DNA of 64,000 nucleotides from contig JACKEY010000005.1 in NCBI GenBank assembly GCA_020632755.1, positions 372,001 to 436,000 on the forward strand, written 5' to 3'. The translations under genes and the position numbers were made by a program. This document shows, piece by piece, positions 52,627 to 61,043 of the stretch (position 1 is its first letter; each line of letters begins with the position of its first letter). Source of the stretch: Alphaproteobacteria bacterium. GTDB taxonomy: Bacteria; Myxococcota_A; UBA796; UBA2385. The notes under the pieces are model-generated. The model was not told the DNA's origin. It saw only the letters and a program-made list of their open reading frames with translations, and made no database searches.

Positions 52627-55230
52627 GTGACCTCCCAGAGCACCGGCGGGGACGGCCTCGACACCCCCATGATGCGCCAGTACCTGGACTTCAAGTCCCA
52701 GGTGCCCGACGCCCTGCTGTTCTACCGGATGGGCGACTTCTACGAGCTGTTCCTGGACGACGCGGTCGAGGCCGCCGAGCTGCTCGAGCTCACGCTGACC
52801 AGCCGCAACAAGAACGACCCGCAGCCGATCCCCATGGCCGGCGTGCCGCACCACGCCCTGCAGGCCTACCTGCCGCGGCTGGCCGAGCTCGGCCGCAAGG
52901 TCGCCATCGTCGACCAGATCGAGTCCCCCGCCGACGCCCGCGCCGAGGGCCGCAAGCTGGTGGCCCGCGATCTGGTGCGCGTCGTCAGCCCCGGCGTGCC
53001 GTGGAGCCCGGACGAGGTCGAGGCCCGCGAGCGCTGCTGGCTGGTCGGCGTCGCGCCGGGAAGGGGGAGGGGAGTCGGCCTGGCCCTGCTCGACGTGTCC
53101 ACCGGCGAGCTGCGAGTGACCGAGGTCGAGGATCTGGCCGCGGCCGCGCGGGAGCTGTCCCTGCACGAGGTGCGCGAGGTCGTGTTGCACCCGGTGCTCG
53201 CGGACGACCGGGGGCTCACGACCGCGCTGTCCGGCATCACCACCAACACCCCCGAGCCGGCCTGGTTCGACGTCGACACCGCCCGCGTGCGCCTGTGCGA
53301 GGTGCTGGGCGTGGCCGACCTGGACGGCTTCGGCGCGGGCGGCCTGGGCCCGGCGCTGGGCGCCGCCGGTGCGCTCGTCGCCTATGTGCGCGACCGCGCG
53401 CGGCTGGACCTGTCCCACGTCAACCGCCTGCAGGTCTACCGGGTGGGCGGCCGGATGGTCATGGACGAGGCCACCCGGCGGAACCTGGAGATCCTGCGCC
53501 CGCTGCGCGGCGCCGGGCGCAAGGGCACCCTGCTCGAGCTGCTGGATCGCACCTGCACCGCGATGGGCGGGCGGCTGCTGCGGGACTGGCTGGCCGGGCC
53601 GCTGCTGGCCCGCGCTGCCATCGACGCCCGCCTGGACGCGGTCGAGGCGATGCAGGAAGCCCACCTGCGCCGCGAGGTCCGCGAGTCCCTGCGCCAGGTC
53701 GCGGACCTCGAGCGCCTGGGCAGCAAGGTCGCCCAGGGCACCGCCAACGCACGCGACCTGGTCGCCCTGGCCGCCAGCCTGCGGGCCCTGCCGGCGCTGG
53801 TCGACCTGCTCGCCCCTGTCGACGCGCTGGCCCCCGGCCGGCCGACCGATCTGTGCGAGGACGTCGCCGACGACGTGTCCAGCTGGCTGGTCGACGAGCC
53901 GCCGGGCGCGTTGACCGAGGGGGGGCTCATCCGCTCCGGCAGGCACGACGAGCTCGACGAGCTGACCCTGCTGGCCCGCGAGGGCAAGGGCGCCATCGCT
54001 CGCATGGAGGCGCGGCTCCGCGAAGAGACCGGCATCACCAGCCTGAAGGTCAAGCACAACAAGGTGTTCGGCTACTTCCTGGAGGTCACCCAGGCGAACT
54101 TCGATCGGGTGCCCGACAGCTGGCACCGCAAGCAGACCCTGGCCAACTGCGAGCGGTACATCACGCCCGAGCTCAAGGAGTTCGAGGAGAAGGTGCTGGG
54201 CGCCGACGAGCGCCGCAAGCAGCTCGAGTACGCGCTGTTCACCGCGCTGCGGGACCGGGTGGCGGACCACGTGGGTCGGCTGCAGCTGCTGGCCGGCCAG
54301 CTGGCCTGGCTCGACGTGGTCGGGAGCCTGGGCGAGGTCGCGGCCCACCGCCGCTACTGCCGACCGGTCGTCGACGAGGGCGACGAGCTGGTGATCACCG
54401 AGGGACGGCACCCCGTGGTCGAGGCGATGCCGATGGACGAGCCCTTCGTCCCGAACGACCTGCGCCTGGGCGGTCCGCGACGGCTGTGCATCCTGACGGG
54501 GCCGAACATGGCCGGCAAGAGCACCGTCATGCGCCAGGCCGCGCTGGTCGCGCTGATGGCCCAGTGCGGCAGCTTCGTGCCCGCCGCGGCAGCCCGCGTG
54601 GGGCTCTGCGACCGCATCTTCGTGCGGGTGGGGGCGAGCGACGACCTCGCCCACGGGCGCAGCACCTTCATGGTCGAGATGAGTGAGACCGCCCTCATCC
54701 TGAACCAGGCCACCGAGCGCTCCCTCGTCCTCCTCGACGAGATCGGCCGCGGCACCAGCACCTACGACGGGCTGGCCATCGCCTGGGCCGTCGCCGAGTC
54801 GGTCCACGACCGCATCCGCTGCCGCACGCTGTTCGCCACGCACTACCACGAGCTGGTCGCGCTCGCGGAGGAGCGCAGCCACGTCGCCAACCTGCACATC
54901 GCCGTCAGCGAGTGGGGCGAGCAGATCATCTTCCTGCGCCGGCTGGAGGAAGGCGGCGCCAGCAAGAGCTACGGCATCCAGTGCGCCCGGCTGGCCGGCA
55001 TGCCGCGCGAGGTCGTCGGACGGGCCCGCACCTTGCTCGCCGAGCTCGAGCGCCGCCCTCGCCACGGCCCGCCGACCCGCCAACTCGGCCTGTTCGAGCC
55101 GCCGCCGCCCCCCGAGCCCGAGCCCGCGGCCGACCCGCTGCGGGACGCGCTGCTGTCCGTCGCGCCGGACGAGCTCAGCCCGCGCGAGGCCCTGGACCTG
55201 GTGTACCGGCTCAAGGGGCTGATCAGCTGA
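52627..55230 (+). CDS. mutS: DNA mismatch repair protein MutS
   Basis: The product is 867 residues, the usual length. The N-terminal mismatch-reading motif is FYRMGDFYELF (33-42, with the Phe-x-Glu wedge). The ATPase core has Walker A GPNMAGKST near 625, the Walker B/signature DEIGRGTSTYDGLAIAWA near 703 and FATHYHEL. The C-terminal tail carries a Pro/Glu stretch and ends LSPREALDLVYRLKGLI, the MutS tetramerisation-type tail. The start is GTG 52627 directly after the lipoprotein stop. The mutL gene is 11 kb upstream. Confidence 0.97.
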   Translation: MTSQSTGGDGLDTPMMRQYLDFKSQVPDALLFYRMGDFYELFLDDAVEAAELLELTLTSRNKNDPQPIPMAGVPHHALQAYLPRLAELGRKVAIVDQIESPADARAEGRKLVARDLVRVVSPGVPWSPDEVEARERCWLVGVAPGRGRGVGLALLDVSTGELRVTEVEDLAAAARELSLHEVREVVLHPVLADDRGLTTALSGITTNTPEPAWFDVDTARVRLCEVLGVADLDGFGAGGLGPALGAAGALVAYVRDRARLDLSHVNRLQVYRVGGRMVMDEATRRNLEILRPLRGAGRKGTLLELLDRTCTAMGGRLLRDWLAGPLLARAAIDARLDAVEAMQEAHLRREVRESLRQVADLERLGSKVAQGTANARDLVALAASLRALPALVDLLAPVDALAPGRPTDLCEDVADDVSSWLVDEPPGALTEGGLIRSGRHDELDELTLLAREGKGAIARMEARLREETGITSLKVKHNKVFGYFLEVTQANFDRVPDSWHRKQTLANCERYITPELKEFEEKVLGADERRKQLEYALFTALRDRVADHVGRLQLLAGQLAWLDVVGSLGEVAAHRRYCRPVVDEGDELVITEGRHPVVEAMPMDEPFVPNDLRLGGPRRLCILTGPNMAGKSTVMRQAALVALMAQCGSFVPAAAARVGLCDRIFVRVGASDDLAHGRSTFMVEMSETALILNQATERSLVLLDEIGRGTSTYDGLAIAWAVAESVHDRIRCRTLFATHYHELVALAEERSHVANLHIAVSEWGEQIIFLRRLEEGGASKSYGIQCARLAGMPREVVGRARTLLAELERRPRHGPPTRQLGLFEPPPPPEPEPAADPLRDALLSVAPDELSPREALDLVYRLKGLIS

Positions 55231-56432
55231 TGCTGCTGTGGCTGCTGCTGCTGGTCGCGGCCCTGCCTGCGCACGCCGCGCGGCTCACCGCCGTGCGCCC
55301 GTTCTCGGAGGACGGCCACGCGCGGCTGCTGCTCATCCTGGACGCCAGCGCCGCCGACGCCGAGCTGACCCTGTCGACCCGGGCGTCCCCGCCCCTCGGC
55401 GCCATCGCCGCCCGCGGCATCACCACCATCGACGGTCTGGACCTGGCCGAAGACCTGCCGGACATCGTCCCGGTCGACAGCCACGGGGTGCGCAAGCTGC
55501 TGGTCGCCCAGGTCGACGGTGGCGTGCAGCTCACGGTCGAGCTCGACGACAGCCGCCGGGTCCGCGCCGAGCGGGTGCATCCCCGCGGGATCATGGTGGA
55601 TCTGCTGTCCGAGGGAGTGCCCGACGACGACGACCGCGTGCCCACCCGCGAGCAGCTCGTCGCGATGGTCGAGGGCATCGATCTCGTGCGGGCCGCGGGC
55701 GGGGTCCGCAAAGACCGGCCGGTCATCGTGCTCGACGCGGGGCACGGTGGCTTCGACCACGGCGCGGTCGGCACCACGGGCACGCGCGAGGCGGACATCG
55801 CCCTGCAGCTCGTGCTGCGCACCGCGCGGCGGATGCGCTCCGACCTGGACGCCGAGGTCATCCTGACCCGCGACCACGACGAGTTCCTGACCCTGACGCG
55901 CCGGGCCACCATCGCCAACAGCGCCGATGCCGACCTGTTCCTGAGCGTGCACGCCAACGCGGCGCCGCGGCCGGGCGCCTGGGGCATCGAGACCTACAGC
56001 ATGGACACGGCGAGCGACCAGGGCGCCGCGCGGGTCGCGTCGCGCGAGAACGCCATCGCCCGGGAGATGGCCGAAGAAGAGGTCGCCGATCCGCTGGCCG
56101 CCCAGCTGATCACCGCCGGCACGATGCGCCTGTCCAAGGAGCTGTCCGCCCACGTACAGCGAGGCGTCGTCGACCGCGTCCGACACGTCTACGGCGCCGA
56201 CCAGACCAAGGATCTGGGCAACAAGACGGCGCTGTTCAGCGTGCTGACGCGCACCCGGATGCCCGCCGTGCTGTTCGAGAGCGGCTTCGTCAGCAATCCA
56301 TCGGATGAACGCCGGCTTCGCGCGCCGCACTACCAGGAGGCCCTGGCCGGCGCGCTATCCGACGCGGTCGGCCGCTGGCTGGCCCGCCAGGGAGCGGGTG
56401 AGGGGAGTCGTCCCCCGCGGAAGGGTCCATGA
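55230..56432 (+). CDS. N-acetylmuramoyl-L-alanine amidase (AmiC-like)
   Basis: The product is 400 residues with a signal peptide (cleavage after AHA, about 16). Residues 18-130 form an AMIN-like beta domain that would target septal peptidoglycan. The zinc amidase (Amidase_3) domain starts near 165: DAGHGGFDHGAVG (first His), TREADIAL (Glu), LFLSVHANA (second His) and VLFESGFVSN (catalytic Glu). It cleaves the stem peptide from MurNAc for daughter-cell separation. The domain includes a regulatory-type insertion (about 260-310) as in EnvC/NlpD-controlled amidases. The ATG shares a base with the mutS stop and xer overlaps its end by four bases. Confidence 0.92.
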   Translation: MLLWLLLLVAALPAHAARLTAVRPFSEDGHARLLLILDASAADAELTLSTRASPPLGAIAARGITTIDGLDLAEDLPDIVPVDSHGVRKLLVAQVDGGVQLTVELDDSRRVRAERVHPRGIMVDLLSEGVPDDDDRVPTREQLVAMVEGIDLVRAAGGVRKDRPVIVLDAGHGGFDHGAVGTTGTREADIALQLVLRTARRMRSDLDAEVILTRDHDEFLTLTRRATIANSADADLFLSVHANAAPRPGAWGIETYSMDTASDQGAARVASRENAIAREMAEEEVADPLAAQLITAGTMRLSKELSAHVQRGVVDRVRHVYGADQTKDLGNKTALFSVLTRTRMPAVLFESGFVSNPSDERRLRAPHYQEALAGALSDAVGRWLARQGAGEGSRPPRKGP

Positions 56433-57376
56433 GCACCAGCGCGCCGGGCGGCACCGACACCCCGATGGTGCATGCGATCGAGGGCTTCCTGGCCACCTGC
56501 CGCGTCGAGCGGGGCCTGGCCGACAACACCCTGGTCGCCTACCACCGCGATCTCTCCGACCTGCGCGCCTTCCTGGCCGCCCGGCGGGTGCACGCGCCGG
56601 CGGACGTGCGACCGGGCGACCTGGCCGACTGGATGGTCGACCTGACCGACCGCGGGCTCGCCGCCAGCACCCGGGCCCGGCACCGCGTGGCCATGCGCCG
56701 GCTGTTCGCCTGGCTGGTCGCGGAAGCCATCCTGCAGGAAGACCCGGCCCGGCTGGTCGACGCGCCGCGTACGCGCCGCAGCCTGCCGGTGGTCCTGTCC
56801 GAGCCCCAGGTCGACGCCTTGTTGGCCGCGCCGGACCGCAGCACGCCGCTCGGTCTGCGCGACGCCGCCATGCTGGAGCTGCTGTACGCCACGGGGCTGC
56901 GCGTCAGCGAGCTCGTCGGGCTGCGCGAGGATCAGGTGCACGACGGCTACGTGATCGTGCGCGGCAAGGGCGGCAAGGAGCGGCTCGTGCCCTATGGCGA
57001 CCGCGCCCGGCGGGCGTTGCGGCGGTGGCGGGACGAGCGCACCGACAGCGACGATCTGCGGCGCCCGGTGTTCCCGGCGCGAGGCGGCCGGCCCATGAGC
57101 CGGCAGAACTTCTGGCAGCGCATCCGGCACTACGCGCTCGCGGCCGGCGTGCGCGGCAAGGTCTCGCCGCATGTGCTGCGCCATGCCTTCGCGACGCACC
57201 TGCTGACCCATGGCGCGGACCTGCGGGCGGTCCAGGCGATGCTCGGCCACGCCGACGTGTCGACCACCGAGATCTACACGCACGTGGCGAACGAGCGGCT
57301 GCGCCAGCTACACGCAGCGCACCACCCACGCGGCGCTGACCCCGCAGCCGGTGATGGAGGAGGCCCCGATGCTTGA
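56429..57376 (+). CDS. Tyrosine recombinase XerC/XerD
   Basis: The product is 315 residues. The N-terminal SAM-like domain (LATCRVERGLADNTLVAYHRDL) precedes the catalytic domain with all active-site residues: Arg in ATGLRVSEL, Lys in GKGGKER, H-x-x-R in HVLRHAFATHLL, His in LGHADVSTTEIYTH and the Tyr of IYTHV. Length and context (behind a cell-division amidase) point to the housekeeping dif recombinase that resolves chromosome dimers, not a mobile-element integrase. XerC versus XerD cannot be decided. The last 15 residues are an unusual Gly/Pro/Ala-rich extension. Confidence 0.92.
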   Translation: MSTSAPGGTDTPMVHAIEGFLATCRVERGLADNTLVAYHRDLSDLRAFLAARRVHAPADVRPGDLADWMVDLTDRGLAASTRARHRVAMRRLFAWLVAEAILQEDPARLVDAPRTRRSLPVVLSEPQVDALLAAPDRSTPLGLRDAAMLELLYATGLRVSELVGLREDQVHDGYVIVRGKGGKERLVPYGDRARRALRRWRDERTDSDDLRRPVFPARGGRPMSRQNFWQRIRHYALAAGVRGKVSPHVLRHAFATHLLTHGADLRAVQAMLGHADVSTTEIYTHVANERLRQLHAAHHPRGADPAAGDGGGPDA

Positions 57377-57442
57377 GCTGCTGCCGCCCGCGCGGCGCCG
57401 ATCCTGGCCCTGGAGCCGGCGTTCCTTGTCCTCCACTTCACA

Positions 57443-57448
57443 TAATAT
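57443..57448 (+). promoter_or_regulatory. TAATAT in an AT-rich island, candidate -10
   Basis: Between the recombinase and the Asp-rich lipoprotein, positions 57432-57460 form the most AT-rich patch I see in the window and include TAATAT, 34 bases before the TTG start. TTGTCC at 57426 is too close to act as its -35, so an activator or alternative sigma may be needed. Confidence 0.4.
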
Positions 57449-57482
57449 TCCTTATCGGAACCTTTCTCGGGGACAAGGGATC

Positions 57483-58628
57483 TTGCCCGCCGTGCTCCGT
57501 GGAACGCTCGCCACCCTGTTCCTCACCCCTGTTCTCGCGCTCCAGATCGCCTGTCGCCCGTCCCACCGGGCCATCGTCGCGCCAGAACAGCGCGTCTCCT
57601 CGGACCCTGCGACGGTCGAGCTCGGCCCGACGGCGATCGGCGATGTCGCCACCGTGGACCTGCTCCTCCAGGTCAGCACCCCCTCGGCCCGTGACGTGGT
57701 CGTCGAGCTGGAGCTCGACAACGGCAGCGCCACCGGCCTGGCCCTCGACCAGGACGCGCTGACCATCGACGGGGTCGACGGCGCGATCCTGCAGGTCTCG
57801 TGGACGCCGCTGACCGGCACCCCCTCGGCCGGCCTGATCCGGGTCCATGACGACGGTGACCTCAGCGACGAAGGCCTGCTGCTGGAGATCGATGTCGGCG
57901 GCCGGGTCGATCCCGACGGCGACGACGACGGCGATGCCCACATCGCGGCCGGCGGCGGCGACTGCGACGACGACGACCCCACCATCTCGACCTTCGCCAC
58001 CGAGGTCTGGTACGACGGCATCGACCAGGACTGCGACGGGAACGACACCGACGCCGACGGCGACGGCATCGACGGCGACGGCGGCGGCGACTGCGACGAC
58101 GGCAACGACGACGTCTACCCGGGCGCCGTGGACGAGACCGACGGCGTGGACGAGGACTGCGACGGGGTGGTCGACGAGGACGGCGCGACCAGCGGCGGGG
58201 CTGTCTTCGTAGGGCTCGAAACCTCTTCGAAGACAGGAGCTTACGTAGAGTCCCTCGGGCTGTTCCTGAGGGATGCGGTGTCCGTCGAGGGCTGGACCAT
58301 CCAGGCCGGCGCGGGCGAGGCGACCCCCCTCACCCACGACGCCGCGTCGGACCCCGGGCCCTGGCTTCACATCTGTGGGCCCGACGACGGGCGCGCCAGC
58401 TGCGGGGTCGTGCTCGACCCGTGGCCCGAGCTGTCGAGCGAGGCCGGCAGCATCGTGCTGGCGGTCGAAGGCGTCGAGATCGACGCGCTCGCGTGGGATG
58501 CGAGCTGGGCCCTGACGGGCCGGGACCTGCAGCTGGACAGTGCGCGGGCGATCAGCGGCGCCAACGACGATCCGGGCGACTGGTGCACGGGCTTCGTGCC
58601 CGGCGACGCCAACACGCGCTGCGACTGA
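57483..58628 (+). CDS. MopE-like Asp-rich lipoprotein
   Basis: The product is 381 residues. The signal peptide ends in the lipobox LALQIAC (Cys about 22). Residues about 30-140 form a beta-sandwich-like domain (VDLLLQVSTPSARDVVVELELD). Then follow Asp/Gly repeats, DGDDDGDAHIAAGGGDCDDDD, with several DxDGDG loops and the phrases WYDGIDQDCDGNDTDADGDG and DGVDEDCDGVVDEDG, the calcium-binding MopE/thrombospondin-3-like repeats common in Myxococcota. The C-terminal 150 residues form a further beta domain with four Cys. I chose TTG 57483 behind AAGGG; GTG 57492 is possible. Confidence 0.75.
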   Translation: MPAVLRGTLATLFLTPVLALQIACRPSHRAIVAPEQRVSSDPATVELGPTAIGDVATVDLLLQVSTPSARDVVVELELDNGSATGLALDQDALTIDGVDGAILQVSWTPLTGTPSAGLIRVHDDGDLSDEGLLLEIDVGGRVDPDGDDDGDAHIAAGGGDCDDDDPTISTFATEVWYDGIDQDCDGNDTDADGDGIDGDGGGDCDDGNDDVYPGAVDETDGVDEDCDGVVDEDGATSGGAVFVGLETSSKTGAYVESLGLFLRDAVSVEGWTIQAGAGEATPLTHDAASDPGPWLHICGPDDGRASCGVVLDPWPELSSEAGSIVLAVEGVEIDALAWDASWALTGRDLQLDSARAISGANDDPGDWCTGFVPGDANTRCD

Positions 58629-58655
58629 CCCTCCCGGATGACGGGGCGGCTCCCC

Positions 58656-59396
58656 TCACCCGGCCAGGACGATCTCCTCGACGAACCGCCGCATGAGCGC
58701 GTTCGCCTGGGGTCCCGGGCGGTGGCCCTCGAGCCGGCGCACGGCTTCCTCCTTGCCGAACAGCTTGCCGTAGTGGTCGAAGTAGCGGGCGAACCGCGCC
58801 TTGTTGTCCGACCAGGTCAGCTCGGGGTGGAACTGGGTGGCGTAGACGCGGCGGCCGGCCATCGACACGGCCTGGTACGGGCAGCGCACGCTCTCGGCGA
58901 GGTTCTGCAGGCCGTCGGGCAGGCGGGTGGCGCGGTCCTGGTGGCCCAGCTGGGCGACGAAGGGGTCCGGGAGCGCGCCGAACAGGGCGTCGCGGCGCCC
59001 CGCTGGCGTGGGTCGCAGGTCGTAGCTGCCGACCTCGGCGTGGGCGGGGTCGCGGATGACCTCGCCGCCCAGGCCCAGGACCAGGGCCTGGAAGCCGAAG
59101 CAGCTGGCGAACATGGGCGGGCCTTCCGCGCCGGTGGCGGCGACGAAGTCGACGAAGGCCCGGATCGCGGGGTGGTCGTCGAGCACGCTGTACTCGCCGG
59201 AGCCACCGACCAGCACGACATCCGCGCGGTCCCACAGGCCGGCGTCCAGGGTCGTGTGCAGCACGTCCACCCGCTCGACCCGGTCGGCCGGCACACGCAG
59301 CTGCTCGGCGAAGGCGCGGTGCTCGTCCTCGCCGGCGCCGTCACCGGGGTTGCGGGCCTGCAGCAGGACGTAGTGCAGGGTCTCTGGGGTGCGCAT
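58656..59396 (-). CDS. Class I glutamine amidotransferase-like protein
   Basis: The product is 246 residues. The GATase1 fold is clear: the oxyanion strand VVLVGGSGEYSV, nucleophile Cys in FASCFGFQAL near 100, and the catalytic His-Glu in ATQFHPELTW near 197. It resembles stand-alone GMP-synthase-like amidotransferases that act as gamma-glutamyl hydrolases or amidases on free substrates. No synthetase partner is adjacent. The next minus-strand gene (ferredoxin) ends 18 bases upstream of its start, so they may be co-transcribed. Confidence 0.88.
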   Translation of the reverse strand: MRTPETLHYVLLQARNPGDGAGEDEHRAFAEQLRVPADRVERVDVLHTTLDAGLWDRADVVLVGGSGEYSVLDDHPAIRAFVDFVAATGAEGPPMFASCFGFQALVLGLGGEVIRDPAHAEVGSYDLRPTPAGRRDALFGALPDPFVAQLGHQDRATRLPDGLQNLAESVRCPYQAVSMAGRRVYATQFHPELTWSDNKARFARYFDHYGKLFGKEEAVRRLEGHRPGPQANALMRRFVEEIVLAG

Positions 59397-59414
59397 GGGG
59401 AGCCGCTCCGACGG

Positions 59415-59813
59415 TCAGAACCAGTCGGGCACCCGTACCACGACCGGCCCCAGCACGCGGGCCTGGCAGGCCAGGCGGTCGCCGGCCGCGTCGCGCTCGG
59501 CGCCCAGGACCATGCGCTCGTTGGGCAGGGCCGGCGACAGCAGGTCGGCGCCGTCGACGACCTCGACCCGGCAGGTGCCGCAGGAGCACATCCCGCCGCA
59601 GTAGTGGGTCACGCGCACGTCGAGGTGGCGGGCGCAGGCCAGCAGGCTGATGCCGCCCGGGACCTCGCCCTCGACGCGCTGCCCGGAGTCGGTCTGGAAG
59701 ACCACGGTCGTGCGCTCGGGCACGGGCGGCGGGCCACGGCGGGCCGCGCGCAGCCGCTGGCCGATCCGCTTGCCCAGTCGCAGCAGCCGTCCTGGGCCCT
59801 CCCTGTCCGCCAC
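59415..59813 (-). CDS. 2Fe-2S ferredoxin
   Basis: The product is 132 residues. The plant-type cluster motif is THYCGGMCSCGTC (C-x4-C-x2-C), with the fourth Cys in DRLACQARV, and the preceding strand VVFQTDSGQRVEGEV gives the beta-grasp fold. An N-terminal basic stretch (about 1-30, RLLRLGKRIGQRLRAARRG) is unusual for a soluble ferredoxin and could be a membrane or partner-binding helix. GTG start chosen because GGAGG lies four bases upstream. It could donate electrons to the desaturase or to an amidotransferase-linked enzyme; that is speculation. Confidence 0.88.
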   Translation of the reverse strand: MADREGPGRLLRLGKRIGQRLRAARRGPPPVPERTTVVFQTDSGQRVEGEVPGGISLLACARHLDVRVTHYCGGMCSCGTCRVEVVDGADLLSPALPNERMVLGAERDAAGDRLACQARVLGPVVVRVPDWF

Positions 59814-59817
59814 GCGT

Positions 59818-59822
59818 CCTCC
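59818..59822 (-). promoter_or_regulatory. Ribosome binding site deciding the GTG start of the ferredoxin
   Basis: GGAGG on the minus strand, four bases before GTG at 59813. It rules out the much longer upstream reading. Confidence 0.6.
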
Positions 59823-59881
59823 ACGTCGTCGATGGCTGCGGCCTAACTCCCGCCGTGGCGTCCGGTGCAGTGCCGACGGGA

Positions 59882-59887
59882 TAGCGG
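59882..59887 (+). promoter_or_regulatory. Candidate -10 of a leaderless promoter (ECF sigma)
   Basis: TAGCGG ends six bases before the ATG at 59894, with only a weak AGG in between. If used, the ECF sigma mRNA would start at its own start codon. Confidence 0.3.
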
Positions 59888-59893
59888 CAGGCC

Positions 59894-60529
59894 ATGTCTG
59901 CTGCCTCGCCCGACCCGACCGTCGCCGACGTCCCGCTCGAGGATCGCGAAGACGAAGACCTGGTGCTGCTGCTCCGCGACCAGGACTGCCCGCAGGCCTT
60001 CGCCGTGCTGGTCCACCGCCACAGCGGTCGGCTGTACGCCATCGCCATGGGCATGGTCCGCAACGAACAGGACGCCCGCGACTGCGTGCAGGAGACCTTC
60101 CTGGCGGTGCACCGCAAGCTCGACGGCTTCCGCGGCGACGCATCCTTCAAGACCTGGGTGAGCCGGATCACCACCAACAACGCGCTCATGAAGCTGCGCC
60201 GCCGGCGCCGCAAGCCCGAGACCAGCCTGATGGTGGTCGATCCGGAAGCGCCGGAAGAGGGGCCCAAGGAACGCGACGTCGCCGATCTGCGGCCCCTCGC
60301 CGACCAGGTGCACGAGAACCGCGAGCTCGGCGACGAGATCCGCCGCGCCGTGGACGCGCTGCCCGACAAGTACCGCGAGGTGCTGATCCTGGCCGACTAC
60401 CAGCACCTGAGCATGAAGGACATCGCCGACACCCTCGGTCTGACCGTGCCCAACGTCAAGACCCGCCTGCACCGCGCGCGCCTCGCCGTGCGGGACGAGC
60501 TCAAGGCCTACGTGGCCGGCGAGCGCTGA
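59894..60529 (+). CDS. ECF-type RNA polymerase sigma factor
   Basis: The product is 211 residues with only sigma regions 2 and 4. Region 2: AFAVLVHRHSGRLYAIA, DARDCVQETFLAVHRKL and FKTWVSRITTNNALMKL. Region 4: VDALPDKYREVLILADYQHLSMKDIADTLGLTVPNVKTRLHRAR. It should read a stress or envelope regulon under control of an anti-sigma; a 79-residue zinc-finger protein is encoded 150 bases downstream. Between them lie repeats of a 13-base unit (60541-60585). Confidence 0.95.
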   Translation: MSAASPDPTVADVPLEDREDEDLVLLLRDQDCPQAFAVLVHRHSGRLYAIAMGMVRNEQDARDCVQETFLAVHRKLDGFRGDASFKTWVSRITTNNALMKLRRRRRKPETSLMVVDPEAPEEGPKERDVADLRPLADQVHENRELGDEIRRAVDALPDKYREVLILADYQHLSMKDIADTLGLTVPNVKTRLHRARLAVRDELKAYVAGER

Positions 60530-60540
60530 GCCTACGCCTC

Positions 60541-60585
60541 CTCCGACACCCGACTGCTCCGACACCCGATTTCTCCGACACCCGA
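60541..60585 (+). repeat. Three tandem copies of CTCCGACACCCGA, period 16
   Basis: Exact 13-base copies start at 60541, 60557 and 60573, separated by three-base spacers (CTG, TTT). A fourth copy with two mismatches (CTCCGACATCAGA) starts at 60617. They lie between the ECF sigma stop and the anti-sigma start. The 16-base phasing is not a helical turn multiple of 10.5 but is even and specific, as in regulator-binding arrays. Confidence 0.85.
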
Positions 60586-60679
60586 CGGACTCCCCTCCCC
60601 TGGAACCGTCTGCCTCCTCCGACATCAGAGCCTCCACCGACCCCGCATCGCGCCTCCCAGGCGCCCGCAGGAAGCCCCC

Positions 60680-60919
60680 ATGTACGACTGCAGCGACGTC
60701 GCCGTCCGGCTCATGGACTACGCCATGGACGACCTCTCGTCCGACGCCCGGGACCTGGTCGATGCGCACCTGGCCGCCTGCCCGGACTGTCGCCAGGTGG
60801 TCGAGGAGTACCGCGCGGTCAGCGACATGGTGCACGACGCGCTGGACATGGCCCTGTCGCCCGAAGACCAGGCCGCCCTGGACGCGGCCGTCCTCGACGC
60901 GGTGGCGCGCTCGGCCTGA
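60680..60919 (+). CDS. Small zinc-finger (ZAS-type) anti-sigma factor
   Basis: The product is only 79 residues. The motif DAHLAACPDCRQVVEEY gives H-x3-C-x2-C, the zinc-binding core of ZAS (zf-HC2) anti-sigma domains; a Cys near the N-terminus (MYDCSDVAV) and the preceding His/Asp helix fit the family. There is no membrane segment, unlike most partners of ECF sigmas, so it would be a soluble, possibly redox- or zinc-sensing, anti-sigma. Placed just behind the ECF sigma gene. Confidence 0.8.
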   Translation: MYDCSDVAVRLMDYAMDDLSSDARDLVDAHLAACPDCRQVVEEYRAVSDMVHDALDMALSPEDQAALDAAVLDAVARSA

Positions 60920-61043
60920 GCCCGCGTACGGTGTCACCGGCGCTGCGTGTGGCTAGAGAGCAAGCACCGGAGTCCGTTCCATCGCCCGTCCCCCGCGACC
61001 CCCTGCCCCACGACGCCGCCCGGCAGGCCGCACCGGCCGGGCC

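Noticed and set aside
50341..55083. 1580-residue open frame opposite rsmB and mutS
   Set aside because: It spans three well-identified genes on the other strand and has no domain of its own.
56429..57376. Integrase of a mobile element
   Set aside because: Length, full catalytic set and position after a cell-division amidase fit a housekeeping Xer recombinase; no flanking att repeats or phage genes are visible, and the nearest tRNA is over 30 kb away.
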